From contig JAUSAZ010000139.1 in NCBI GenBank assembly GCA_030652255.1, positions 1-55,047 of the forward strand: 55,047 nucleotides of DNA. The letters run 5' to 3'. The notes beneath the pieces are model-generated. The model did no database searches. It was not told where the DNA came from and saw nothing but the letters and a program-made list of their open reading frames with translations. Position 1 is the first letter of the stretch; each line of letters begins with the position of its first letter. This document shows, piece by piece, positions 35,001-42,704 of this stretch. Made by a program: the position numbers and the translations under genes. Source of the stretch: Myxococcales bacterium (GTDB lineage: Bacteria > Myxococcota_A > Polyangia > Polyangiales > Ga0077539).

Positions 35001-35885
35001 GGCCTCGCCCTCGCGCGCGGCCGGCTCGCGGAGGCCCGCGGCGAGCTCCCGGAGGCCCTGGCCACCTTCCGCGAGGCCCTGGCGCGCGACCCCACCAACC
35101 CCGAGCTCATCAACCGCGTGGCGGCCACCCTGGTGGCGCTGGGCAACTTCGGCGACGCCGACCAGATGCTCCGCTCGGTGGTGGTGAGCCAGCCCACCAA
35201 CGCCGAGGCGCAGTACCTCATGGGCCGCGCGCGCCTGGGCGCGGGCAACTACGTCGACTCGGTGCACTACCTCGACCGCGCCATCGAGCTCAACCCGCTG
35301 CGGGCGGAGTTCAAGGCCTTCGCGGCGGAGGCGCACCGGCGCGCCGGGGACATCGTGCGGGCGCTCCAGCTCGCGGAGGAGTCCATCCAGCTCGACCCGT
35401 CGTTTCCGCGCGGGTACTGGGTGCGCGCGGAGATCAGGGTGCGCCAGGGCGCGGCGGCGCAGGCGCTCGTCGACATCAACCGCGCGACGCAGCTCGACCA
35501 GACCTTCTGGGACGCCTACGCCACCTGGGCGGACATCGACGACGCCCTCGGCCGCCGCGACGACGCCATCCGGCTCTACCAGATCGCCGTCTCGCACGAC
35601 CCGCGGCACGGCGACTGGTTCTACAACCTGGGCCGCCTGCTCGGCGACGCGGGGCGGCCGGGCGAGGCGCGGGCGGCGCTGCTCCAGGTGCGCGCGCTCG
35701 GCGCGGGGCTCAACCCGACGCCGAGCTGGTTCGTGCAGGGCACCCGGCAGCTCGCCGACCTCGAGCGCGCGAGCAACCCCGCCGAGGCGCGGCGGCTCTA
35801 CATCGAGTACCTCCGCATGGTCCCGCCGGGCAGCCCCTCGTCGACCAGCGTGCAGATCATCCTCGGCGAGATGAGCGACGGCTGA
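32001..35885 (+). CDS. Zinc-ribbon, heptad-repeat, single-pass membrane TPR protein
   Basis: 1294 residues. The N-terminus has an MJ0042-type zinc ribbon (MFEVRCPGCQNPFELDE, MRCPKCQTTFVVKRP). Residues 40-220 are Pro/Ala-rich, residues 221-325 are 15 seven-residue GLPMxAA units, then Gly/Gln-rich sequence. A membrane helix at about 497-517 (ALYGTLGVLGVGVLGGAALA) separates this cytoplasmic part from a roughly 780-residue periplasmic TPR solenoid. The plan (zinc ribbon, disordered tail, one helix, periplasmic domain) resembles GltJ-type gliding machinery proteins, with TPRs instead of TonB-like domains. Function is inferred only. Confidence 0.85.
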   Translation: MFEVRCPGCQNPFELDERRVPRNGMTMRCPKCQTTFVVKRPETIGFAGAPPPPDGARAVPLPMPVAPQAAGGRAPPPIPMPGAPSPVARPQVPIDLAAELIGRTPAPPPDLLPGSNDSSWELSVDLPMSAADVGLPTPAEPEARRRAAAPPSAGVPGAPPPGTNVKATLTMLPDLRPDLQAVTGRPSPRPIPPEEVGLPGISAGLPVPVAGLPAVYHGNVGLPQVSAGLPQVSAGLPQVAAGLPQMAAGLPMNAAGLPMNAAGLPMNAAGLPMGAAGLPMNAAGLPMGAANLPMGAANLPMNAANLPMGAAELPMGSAELPGLEPDMPVSSPRQVVLGRVNVERRAFTMTDSDDLPSLAGDAALPSVRAPSPGAVREEYAVSMDDRNDRGFGHGGVNYGELDLGDVIGQPMPPSGPAVNTFQGNPFPPQGHGQGQGQGQGLDFGQEFDALPGGPGRGYADPGAQGIPAPTPKKVTPAKKEVRKAAESDGPRRPWMQYALYGTLGVLGVGVLGGAALATTEYGAFGKNWFDEQLHGPERHAAATRAIQYVDRLMEHDTYDRAIAGLRRVEQALARVPKERELKAYIVYANNLVVLRFGADPSRTGRARTLLAELAEAPPGMQFLALAKASDALARGNAREALRLARNDPNGRDLATMAAAALNDNAQWLRYATAGRQRHPTARSRYLLAQAYYATGDVAAARRMAEETLQHEAHHPGARVMLARIVGQREEGQARALSLLQDLVGTTARGSAVSYASPTERADACVVAGQIEMARDRVSVAQTRFQRALELEPRSATALVGIGSILYRQGNFTDAQARFRNAHSADPQNLDAIIGIAQSTLSLNQPAEAKAALEPAVQEHPNDGRLHYWLGRALAATNDQRSLAQQSFREAIRLQPDNLDAYVSLSELLIAMQRNDAADQVLVEARARVPDNAAIHRALAHGRLARGDVNGAEQELRIALQRDPEDVRAHYALGDVYRRMQRLDDATRQLDTVARIDPDYPGLALARGRLAEARGELPEALATFREALARDPTNPELINRVAATLVALGNFGDADQMLRSVVVSQPTNAEAQYLMGRARLGAGNYVDSVHYLDRAIELNPLRAEFKAFAAEAHRRAGDIVRALQLAEESIQLDPSFPRGYWVRAEIRVRQGAAAQALVDINRATQLDQTFWDAYATWADIDDALGRRDDAIRLYQIAVSHDPRHGDWFYNLGRLLGDAGRPGEARAALLQVRALGAGLNPTPSWFVQGTRQLADLERASNPAEARRLYIEYLRMVPPGSPSSTSVQIILGEMSDG
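32661..32975 (+). repeat. 21-bp tandem repeats encoding GLPMNAA heptads
   Basis: Fifteen in-frame 21-bp units encode GLPQVSA, GLPMNAA, GLPMGAA, NLPMGAA and ELPMGSA variants. Neighbouring units are nearly identical at DNA level, while the first and last units drift, as expected for slippage-driven expansion. They lie in the cytoplasmic part of the zinc-ribbon/TPR protein. Confidence 0.95.
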
Positions 35886-35904
35886 CCCCCCCGCCGCGCG
35901 CCGC

Positions 35905-36435
35905 TCACCACACCACCCCCGCGCGCCTCGCAAACACCTCGTCGAGCAGCCCCTCCAGCCGCCGCGCCTCCGCCTCGCCGAACGCCGCCTCGCGGTGTGA
36001 GTCCAGGTCGAGCACCGCGCGCACCCGCCCGCCGCCGTCGCGCACCGGCACCACCAGCTCCGAGCGCGTCGCCCCGTCGCAGGCGATGTGCCCCGGGAAG
36101 GCCTCCACGTCCGGCACGAGCTGCGTCTCCCCCGTGCGCGCCGCGGCCCCGCACACGCCCCGGTCGAAGTGAATGCGCAGGCAGCCCATCGGGCCCTGGT
36201 ACGGCCCCACCGCCAGCGTCGACTCCCCCACCCGCCGGTAGAACCCGCACCAGCTCGCCTGCGCGAACACCTCCCACAGCAGCCGCGCCAGCGTCGCCTG
36301 CAAGGCCACCGCGTCGGTCTCCCCGGCCAGCACCGCGCGCACCTGCGGCAGCGCGGCGTCGAAGCGCGCCAGCCGCTCGGGCTCGGACAGCGCTTCACTC
36401 CGGTCGACGGGCGGCAGGTCGAGTCCCTCGCTCAT
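35905..36435 (-). CDS. msrC: Free methionine-(R)-sulfoxide reductase (GAF domain)
   Basis: 176 residues from the ATG at 36435. The GAF fold carries the three conserved Cys in CLRIHFDRGVCGAAARTGET (C85, C95) and FPGHIACDGATRSELVVPV (C119), plus SWCGFYRR and VLDLDSHREAAFG. These match fRMsr enzymes such as E. coli MsrC, which reduce free Met-R-O using thioredoxin. Spacing is the same as the family. It is convergent with the TPR gene and probably transcribed alone. Confidence 0.93.
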   Translation of the reverse strand: MSEGLDLPPVDRSEALSEPERLARFDAALPQVRAVLAGETDAVALQATLARLLWEVFAQASWCGFYRRVGESTLAVGPYQGPMGCLRIHFDRGVCGAAARTGETQLVPDVEAFPGHIACDGATRSELVVPVRDGGGRVRAVLDLDSHREAAFGEAEARRLEGLLDEVFARRAGVVW

Positions 36436-36591
36436 ATGCGCATCGTACCTGTCGCAGGGGGCGCGCATGACGCCCGTCGGCGGTCTCTTGGATCCGGGCT
36501 CCGACCCGTGAGACATAGCCACCTCAGGCACGCACGCACGGGGCGCGGGTGCCTTCTTCCCATACAGATGCCTTCCAAAGGACATTCCCCA

Positions 36592-39501
36592 ATGCTTCAA
36601 CGAACAAGATCGAGCGGGCTCCCGCTCTGGCTCACGCTCCTGGCGTGGGCCACGGTCGCGGGCTGTACCGACGGCAACTCCGTCGTCGGCGGCCCCGACG
36701 CGGCCGTCGCGGACATCGGCACCGACCTCGGGCCGAGCTGCACTACCAACGAGACGGCCTGCGGCGGACGCTGCGTCGACCTCCAGGCCAGCCGCGAGAA
36801 CTGCGGCACCTGCGGCAACGCCTGCCCGGGCTCGCAGGTGTGCGTCGCGGGCAGCTGCCAGATCGGCTGCCCCACGGGCCAGCAGGCCTGCGGCGGCGCC
36901 TGCGTGACCCTCTCCACCGACCGCACCAACTGCGGCACCTGCGGCAACACCTGCGCGGCGGGCCAGGTCTGCGGCATGGGCGTCTGCGGCCTCGAGTGCG
37001 GCGCCTCCCTCGCCCTCTGCGGCGGCGGCGGTGACGCCGGCGCGGGCGACGCCGGGGCGGGCCAGCGCTACTGCGCCGACACCCGCACCGACCGCCTCAA
37101 CTGCGGCGCGTGCGGCGCGGCGTGCCCCAACGGGCAGGTGTGCAACGCGGGCGTGTGCGAGGTCTCGTGCCTCGCCGGCCAGACCGTGTGCGCGGGCGCC
37201 TGCCGCGACCTCCAGACCGACCGCAACCACTGCGGCGCCTGCGGCACCGTGTGCCCCGGCGGCCAGGTCTGCAACGCCGGCACCTGCGAGGTGTCGTGCG
37301 GCACCGGACTCGCGACCTGCGCGGGCGTCTGCCGTGACCTCCAGACCGACCGCGCCCACTGCGGCGCGTGCGACACCGCGTGCCCCGCGGGCCAGGTGTG
37401 CGCCGGCGGCACCTGCGCCGTGTCGTGCCTGACGGGCCTCTCCAACTGCACCGGCACCTGCCGCGACCTGCAGACCGACCGCGGCAACTGCGGCGCGTGC
37501 GGGACCGCCTGCGCGGCGGGCCAGGTGTGCAACGCGGGCGTGTGCGAGGTCTCGTGCCTCACGGGCCAGACGGCCTGCTCGGGCACCTGCCGCGACCTGC
37601 TCACCGACCGCGCCAACTGCGGCGCGTGCGGGACCACCTGCCCGGCCGGCGAGGTGTGCGCCGCGGGCAGCTGCGAGGTGTCCTGCGGCACCGGGCTCGC
37701 GACCTGCTCGGGCGTGTGCCGTGACCTCCAGACCGACCGGCTCAACTGCGGCGCCTGCGCCAACGCGTGCACCGGCGGCCAGGCCTGCGTGGCCGGCGCC
37801 TGCGTGGTGACGTGCAGCACGGGGCAGACCAACTGCAGCGGCGCCTGCCGCGACCTCAACAACGACCGGCTCAACTGCGGCGCGTGCGGCAACGCCTGCG
37901 CCGCCGGGCGCATCTGCGCCGCGGGCGTGTGCGAGCTGTCCTGCGCCGCCGGCCTCAACAGCTGCAGCGGCACCTGCCGCGACCTGCAGACCGATCGCGG
38001 CAACTGCGGCACCTGCGGCAACACCTGCGCGGCGGGCCAGATCTGCAACGCCGGCGCGTGCGAGCTCTCGTGCGCCGCGGGGCTCACGAGCTGCGGCGCG
38101 ACCTGCCGCGACACCGCCACCGACCGCCTGCACTGCGGCGGGTGCGGGGTGGTCTGCGCCGCGGGCACGGTCTGCGTGGGCAGCGCCTGCGTGGTGTCGT
38201 GCAGCGCGGGGCTCACGGCGTGCTCGGGCGTCTGCCGCGACACGGCGACCGACCGGGCCAACTGCGGGATGTGCGGCCGCTCGTGCGGCGCGGGCGAGGT
38301 GTGCACCGCCGGGGCCTGCGTGGTCTCGTGCGGGCCGGGGCAGACGTCGTGCTCCAACGTGTGCCGCGACCTGCTCACCGACCGGGCCCACTGCGGGATG
38401 TGCGGGCGCACGTGCGCCGCGGGGCAGGTGTGCACCGCGGGCGTCTGCGCGGCGGGCTGCGCGGCGACGCAGACGGTGTGCTCGGGCGCGTGCACCACGG
38501 TGGCCATCGACCCGGCCAACTGCGGGATGTGCGGCCGGGTCTGCACGGTGCCGGCGAACGCCTTCGGGGCGTGCGCGGCGGGCGTGTGCTCCTTCGTGTG
38601 CCAGGCGGGCTTCGCGGACTGCAACCGCGCCGCCGGCGACGGCTGCGAGGTGAACACCCAGACCACCGTCACCAGCTGCGGCGCGTGCGGGACCACCTGC
38701 TCGCTGCCCAACGCCACGCCCGCCTGCGTGGCGGGCCTCTGCCGCATCGGGAGCTGCAACGCGGGCTTCGGCGACTGCGACGGCAACCCGGCCAACGGCT
38801 GCGAGGTCAACCTCGCCACCAGCGCCGCGAACTGCGGCGCCTGCGGCACCGTGTGCCCGAGCGGCACCTGCACGGCCAGCGTGTGCGGCCTGCGCTGCAA
38901 CAGCGGCAACCGGCGGGTGCTCTCCATCGGCGTCGCGGCGTCGACCATCATGGCGGACCTCCCGGCGGGCACCACCGTCGACACGGTGACCGACGCGCAG
39001 TGGCGCGCGATGACGCCGGCGCAGTTCCAGGCGTACCAGCTCATCTTCATGGGGGAGGGCGCCTCGGCGGCCAACTACCAGAGCACGGTCGACACGCGCG
39101 CCACCTGGGCGCCCGCCGTCACCGGCCGCATCGCCCTCACCGGCATCCACATGATGGGCCACTCGCAGGGCGTCACCCTCCGCCGCGCCACCTACGCGTG
39201 GCTGCTCAACGGTCCGGGCACCGCGCTCTACGTGGACGGCCAGTTCGGCGGCACCTTCCGCGGGTACAGCCAGCTCGTCCCCATCGGCACCTTCGCGGGC
39301 ACCGGCGGCCTGAGCCTCGACGCCGTGGTGGTGACCAACTCCGCGCACCCGGTGATGGCCGGCTCGACGAGCTCGTCGCTCTCCAACTGGTCGCAGACGG
39401 TGCACTCGAACATCACCTCGGCGCCCCCCGGCTACGACACCCTCGCCACCGCGAGCTCGCAGAGCGTGATGACCGTCCGCTCGACCGCCTGCGTCCCCTG
39501 A
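36592..39501 (+). CDS. Cys-rich repeat lipoprotein with a C-terminal alpha/beta-like domain
   Basis: 969 residues from the ATG at 36592, chosen over 36568 because AAAGGA lies 11 bases upstream. A lipobox (ATVAGC) is followed by a short Asp linker (NSVVGGPDAA). About 16 Cys-rich units of roughly 40-45 residues follow, each with CRDLxTDRxNCGACG and CAAGQVCxxGxC. Near the end two units switch to the DCDGNPANGCE type seen in the lipoprotein at 6070. The last roughly 200 residues (RVLSIGVAASTIMADLPAGT, LIFMGEGASAANY, GHSQGVTLRRATYAWLL) look like a ThuA/GATase-like alpha/beta domain. It is probably a surface adhesin or binding protein. Confidence 0.85.
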   Translation: MLQRTRSSGLPLWLTLLAWATVAGCTDGNSVVGGPDAAVADIGTDLGPSCTTNETACGGRCVDLQASRENCGTCGNACPGSQVCVAGSCQIGCPTGQQACGGACVTLSTDRTNCGTCGNTCAAGQVCGMGVCGLECGASLALCGGGGDAGAGDAGAGQRYCADTRTDRLNCGACGAACPNGQVCNAGVCEVSCLAGQTVCAGACRDLQTDRNHCGACGTVCPGGQVCNAGTCEVSCGTGLATCAGVCRDLQTDRAHCGACDTACPAGQVCAGGTCAVSCLTGLSNCTGTCRDLQTDRGNCGACGTACAAGQVCNAGVCEVSCLTGQTACSGTCRDLLTDRANCGACGTTCPAGEVCAAGSCEVSCGTGLATCSGVCRDLQTDRLNCGACANACTGGQACVAGACVVTCSTGQTNCSGACRDLNNDRLNCGACGNACAAGRICAAGVCELSCAAGLNSCSGTCRDLQTDRGNCGTCGNTCAAGQICNAGACELSCAAGLTSCGATCRDTATDRLHCGGCGVVCAAGTVCVGSACVVSCSAGLTACSGVCRDTATDRANCGMCGRSCGAGEVCTAGACVVSCGPGQTSCSNVCRDLLTDRAHCGMCGRTCAAGQVCTAGVCAAGCAATQTVCSGACTTVAIDPANCGMCGRVCTVPANAFGACAAGVCSFVCQAGFADCNRAAGDGCEVNTQTTVTSCGACGTTCSLPNATPACVAGLCRIGSCNAGFGDCDGNPANGCEVNLATSAANCGACGTVCPSGTCTASVCGLRCNSGNRRVLSIGVAASTIMADLPAGTTVDTVTDAQWRAMTPAQFQAYQLIFMGEGASAANYQSTVDTRATWAPAVTGRIALTGIHMMGHSQGVTLRRATYAWLLNGPGTALYVDGQFGGTFRGYSQLVPIGTFAGTGGLSLDAVVVTNSAHPVMAGSTSSSLSNWSQTVHSNITSAPPGYDTLATASSQSVMTVRSTACVP

Positions 39502-39520
39502 TCCGCTAGCGCTCTCTCCC

Positions 39521-39552
39521 CCCCCTCCGGGCGCGATCGTCGCCCGGGGGGC
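39521..39552. terminator. Strong GC hairpin between convergent genes
   Basis: CCGGGCG (39527-39533) and CGCCCGG (39541-39547) pair around a 7-nt loop, and the flanking C and G runs extend the stem. It is placed 20 bp after the lipoprotein stop, facing ribA. There is no clear U-run on either strand. Confidence 0.55.
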
Positions 39553-39604
39553 GGTGAGGGGCCCTCCTCCCCTCCGCTCCCCTCCCCCTTCCCTTCGCGC
39601 CTCT

Positions 39605-40369
39605 TCAGCCCTGCGGGTCGCTCTTGCGGTCGCCCACGACGATGACCGGGTCGTCCTGCTCGGGCAGGCGCGCGCTCGCGTCGAGGTCGATGAAGTGCCC
39701 CGACCGCGCGGCCTTCGTCTCCAGGTAGAAGCGGTTGTGCTCGTTGGGGGCCATCACGTGCGGCAGCCGCCCGCTCACGGTGATGTTGTGCGCCTCCAGC
39801 TGCCGGATCTTGTCGGGGTTGTTGGTCATCAGCTGGATCGACCGCACCCCGAGGCTCTGGAGCATGTGCGCGGCGATGGCGTAGTCGCGCTCGTCGTCGC
39901 GAAACCCGAGCGCCCGGTTGGCGTCGACGGTGTCAAAACCCTGCTCCTGCAGGGCGTACGCGCGCACCTTGTTGACCAGCCCGATGCCGCGGCCCTCCTG
40001 GCGGAGGTAGAGCAGCACGCCGCGCTCCATGGTGGCGAGGGCCCGCAGCGCCGTCTCCAGCTGGTCGCGGCAGTCGCAGCGCAGGGAGCCCAGCGCGTCG
40101 CCCGTGAGGCACTCGGAGTGCAGCCGCGTGGGGACGTCCGCCGCGCCGATGACGTCGCCGTGCACCAGGGCGATGTGCTCCTTGTTGTCGCGGTTGTTCC
40201 AGAAGGCCACGATCTGGAACTCCCCGAAGCGCGTCGGCAGCCGCGCCACCGCGTCGACCTTCACGCACACGTGGTGCACCCCGAAGCCGCCGCAGTTGTG
40301 ATCGCGGTCGCGCTCGACGAGCTGTTCTAGCTGGGTCACCTGCGCCTGCACCTCGGGGGACTCCTTCAT
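39605..40369 (-). CDS. ribA: GTP cyclohydrolase II
   Basis: 254 residues; AGAGAGG lies just upstream of the ATG. The zinc site SECLTGDALGSLRCDC, the catalytic RQEGRGIGLVNKVRAYALQE and the C-terminal GVRSIQLMTNNPDKIRQLEA are all present. It converts GTP to 2,5-diamino-6-(5-phosphoribosylamino)pyrimidin-4(3H)-one, the first step of riboflavin synthesis. There is no fused DHBP synthase domain, and no other rib gene is in the window. It is transcribed away from the orthocaspase operon with the same orientation, 55 bp downstream of it. Confidence 0.95.
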   Translation of the reverse strand: MKESPEVQAQVTQLEQLVERDRDHNCGGFGVHHVCVKVDAVARLPTRFGEFQIVAFWNNRDNKEHIALVHGDVIGAADVPTRLHSECLTGDALGSLRCDCRDQLETALRALATMERGVLLYLRQEGRGIGLVNKVRAYALQEQGFDTVDANRALGFRDDERDYAIAAHMLQSLGVRSIQLMTNNPDKIRQLEAHNITVSGRLPHVMAPNEHNRFYLETKAARSGHFIDLDASARLPEQDDPVIVVGDRKSDPQG

Positions 40370-40424
40370 CGCGCCTCTCTATACCCCTAAATCCCTCGCG
40401 CGCGCGCTGCGGCAGCGTCGCCCT

Positions 40425-41618
40425 TCAGCGCCCCGCGCCCAGGTACGCCCGCGCCCCGGCGTGCCCGGGGTCGATGCGCAGCACCTCCTCCGTCGCCCGC
40501 CGCGCCGCCGCCTCGTCGCGCAGCACCACGCGGTGGACGCTCACCACGTGCTCGATGGTGCGCACCTTCTCCGCCGCGCCCGGCACCAGCGCCACGCGCC
40601 GCCAGCACGCCGCCACCGCCTCCGCCCAGCGCCCCGCCTGCTCGTGCGCGGCGATCTCCCGCTCGACCGCCGCCAGCTCTGCCCCCGCCGAGGGCGCCAC
40701 CGTCCGCCCCCGCCGCCCCCCGAAGGCCGGCGCGTCGGCCATCCCCCTCGGCACGTGGATCTGCGGCGTCTGCTTGATCCCCAGCCGGGTCATCAGGGAC
40801 TTCGTGCGCGCGTGGAGCTGCTCCCAGGTGAGGTCGCCGCGGGTTCGGCGCAGCACGTCGAGCAGCGCGTGCGAGAACGCCCCCTCGTGGATGCCCCCGA
40901 AGCTGGCGTCCGAGGAGGTCTGCTCGTCGGCGCAGCCGCTCAGCGACACCGCGGGGAAGCCCTCGTGCACCAGCGCCCCCAGCGCGCCGTGCGCCGCCCC
41001 CGCGGCGGGCTTGCGCTTCTTCGGCGGCTTCTTCGCGGGCGCCCGGCGGACGGCCTTCGCGCCGCGGGTCAGGTCGTAGCGATCGGGCAGCGGGACGTAG
41101 CGCGGGCCCAGCAGCTCGACGCCCTCCGCCAGGCCGTCGTCGCGCGCCACCGAGCGGGTGCGGTAGCTCGCCGACGCGGTGTCCTGCATGGTCCCGGCGT
41201 GGCAGGTGTCCCAGATGGCCGCGAGGCGCGCGCCGTCGGGCACCCGCGCCAGCGCCCGGGCGAGCTCGTCGTCGGTGAGCACCGCGCACTCCCAGTCGTG
41301 GTCGTGGGCGACGAGCACCTCGTCGTAGCCGTCGTCCTCGTCGCCGTCCTGGTCGGGCACGTGCGAGCCGTGGGTGGAGGCGAAGAGCACGAGGTCGTCG
41401 CCCGGGCGCGCGCCGTCGAGCAGCGCTGCGAGGGCGGCGAGCACCGCGGACTTGGTGGCCTGCGCGTCGGTGAGCACCAGCACGTCGCGGGGCTCGAAGC
41501 CGAAGTCGCGCATGAGCACGAGCGACAGGGTGCGCGCGTCGTTGACCGCCCCGCGGAGCGGCGGCAGCTCGCGGTCGGTGAAGCGGTTGACGCCGATGCA
41601 GAGGGCGCGCTTCGTCAC
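40425..41618 (-). CDS. Orthocaspase (peptidase C14) with helical C-terminus
   Basis: 397 residues from a GTG at 41618. The p20-like domain starts RALCIGVNRFTDRELPPLRG and has the catalytic His in LFASTHGSHVPDQDG (H83) and the Cys in AAIWDTCHAG (C139). An Asp-rich loop (DGDEDDGYDE) after the His is the substrate-pocket/calcium region of metacaspases and orthocaspases, which cut after Arg or Lys. A Lys/Ala-rich insert sits near residues 195-215. The C-terminal 90 residues are helical and TPR-like. It starts 4 bp after the MBL gene stop, so the two form an operon. Confidence 0.88.
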   Translation of the reverse strand: MTKRALCIGVNRFTDRELPPLRGAVNDARTLSLVLMRDFGFEPRDVLVLTDAQATKSAVLAALAALLDGARPGDDLVLFASTHGSHVPDQDGDEDDGYDEVLVAHDHDWECAVLTDDELARALARVPDGARLAAIWDTCHAGTMQDTASASYRTRSVARDDGLAEGVELLGPRYVPLPDRYDLTRGAKAVRRAPAKKPPKKRKPAAGAAHGALGALVHEGFPAVSLSGCADEQTSSDASFGGIHEGAFSHALLDVLRRTRGDLTWEQLHARTKSLMTRLGIKQTPQIHVPRGMADAPAFGGRRGRTVAPSAGAELAAVEREIAAHEQAGRWAEAVAACWRRVALVPGAAEKVRTIEHVVSVHRVVLRDEAAARRATEEVLRIDPGHAGARAYLGAGR

Positions 41619-41622
41619 GGGG

Positions 41623-42696
41623 TCACAGCTCCACCCGCAGGCCCTCGGCCCCGGCGGCGGGGTACGTCGCGGTGTAGCCCAGCGAGCGCGCCAGGGCCGG
41701 GTCGTCCCAGTGCTCGGTGCGCTCGCCGCGGTAGTTGAAGTACAGCGCCGCGGCGGGGCCGCCGTGGGCGATGACGCGCGCCACGCACTCGTCGTCGGGG
41801 TGATCGAAGGACCCGCCGTCGGTGCTGAAGAGGTAGCGCGCGCACTCGATGCGGTAGAGCAGGGGCCAGGTGGTGTTGCCGCGGCTCCCGTGGTGGGAGA
41901 CCTTCATCGCGTCGAGGCGCAGCGGGCCGTGGCCGCGCTCGGCGAAGAGGCGCTCGAAGGACTCCAGCAGCACGCCGGGGTACGCGTCGCCGGTGAGCAG
42001 GCAGCGCTTGCCGTCGTGCTCGGCGAGGAGCGCGATGCTGCTGCCGTTGGCCTCCGCGCCGTCCTGGGCGAAGGCCACGTCGAGGAGCTTCTCCAGGTCG
42101 GGCGCGGCCCGCCTGCGGCGCCTGGCGGTAGGCGGGGGCGCGGCGTCGCGGGCGCGGACGACGCCCGGTGCGATGCCAGCGTCGCGGCACTCCTTCTCCC
42201 AGGCGCCGCGGAGGCGCTCGAGGCCCGCGCGGTGGGGGGAGAGCAGCGTGAGGGTCATCGCGCCGTCGAGGGTGACCCGGGGCAGCGCCCCCTCCGCGGG
42301 GACCACCACGGCGTCGCCCTGGAAGGCGCCGTTCCAGGGGAGGCGGCGGGCGCGCAGGAGCTCGGTGAGGCGCTCTCCCTGGGCGGCGCCGCGGGTGCCT
42401 TCGGGTGCCGGCAGGTGGCGGTAGCCGTTGAACCACACGTCGCCGAAGGACACGCCGAGCGCGGTGTCTTCGAGCAGCTCGATGACGCCGCCGATGTGGT
42501 CGGCGTCGATGTGCGAGACCACGAGGAGCTCGAAGCGGCGCTGCGCGGGAGGCAGCGCGGCGATGCGTGGGCGCAGGTGGCGGAAGGTCCCCGGGGTGCC
42601 GCCGTCGATCAGGATGCGGCGCGGGGCGTCGGCGGGGCCGTACTCGATCCAGAGGCAGTCGCCGTGGTCGGCCGGGAGCATGTCGACGGCGAACAT
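41623..42696 (-). CDS. MBL-fold metallohydrolase, ComEC-like
   Basis: 357 residues from the ATG at 42696. Metal motifs of the ComEC-like metallo-beta-lactamase branch are present: LLVVSHIDADHIGGVIELLE (HxDxDH), LLTGDAYPGVLLESFERL and MKVSHHGSRGNTTW. There is no membrane segment, so it is a cytosolic hydrolase. An Ala/Arg-rich insert (around residues 190-205) is a possible cleavage site for the partner protease. Nucleic acid or phosphodiester substrates are likely for this branch but not shown. It precedes the orthocaspase by 4 bp. Confidence 0.85.
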   Translation of the reverse strand: MFAVDMLPADHGDCLWIEYGPADAPRRILIDGGTPGTFRHLRPRIAALPPAQRRFELLVVSHIDADHIGGVIELLEDTALGVSFGDVWFNGYRHLPAPEGTRGAAQGERLTELLRARRLPWNGAFQGDAVVVPAEGALPRVTLDGAMTLTLLSPHRAGLERLRGAWEKECRDAGIAPGVVRARDAAPPPTARRRRRAAPDLEKLLDVAFAQDGAEANGSSIALLAEHDGKRCLLTGDAYPGVLLESFERLFAERGHGPLRLDAMKVSHHGSRGNTTWPLLYRIECARYLFSTDGGSFDHPDDECVARVIAHGGPAAALYFNYRGERTEHWDDPALARSLGYTATYPAAGAEGLRVEL

Positions 42697-42704
42697 CGGG
42701 GCGC

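Noticed and set aside
31776..36398. A 1540-codon minus-strand frame opposite the zinc-ribbon/TPR gene
   Set aside because: Low-complexity His/Val/Arg/Gly product with no domain; it mirrors the TPR repeats on the coding strand.
36568..36591. Earlier ATG for the Cys-rich lipoprotein
   Set aside because: There is no ribosome binding site before it, and the later ATG at 36592 gives a better signal peptide and spacing from AAAGGA.
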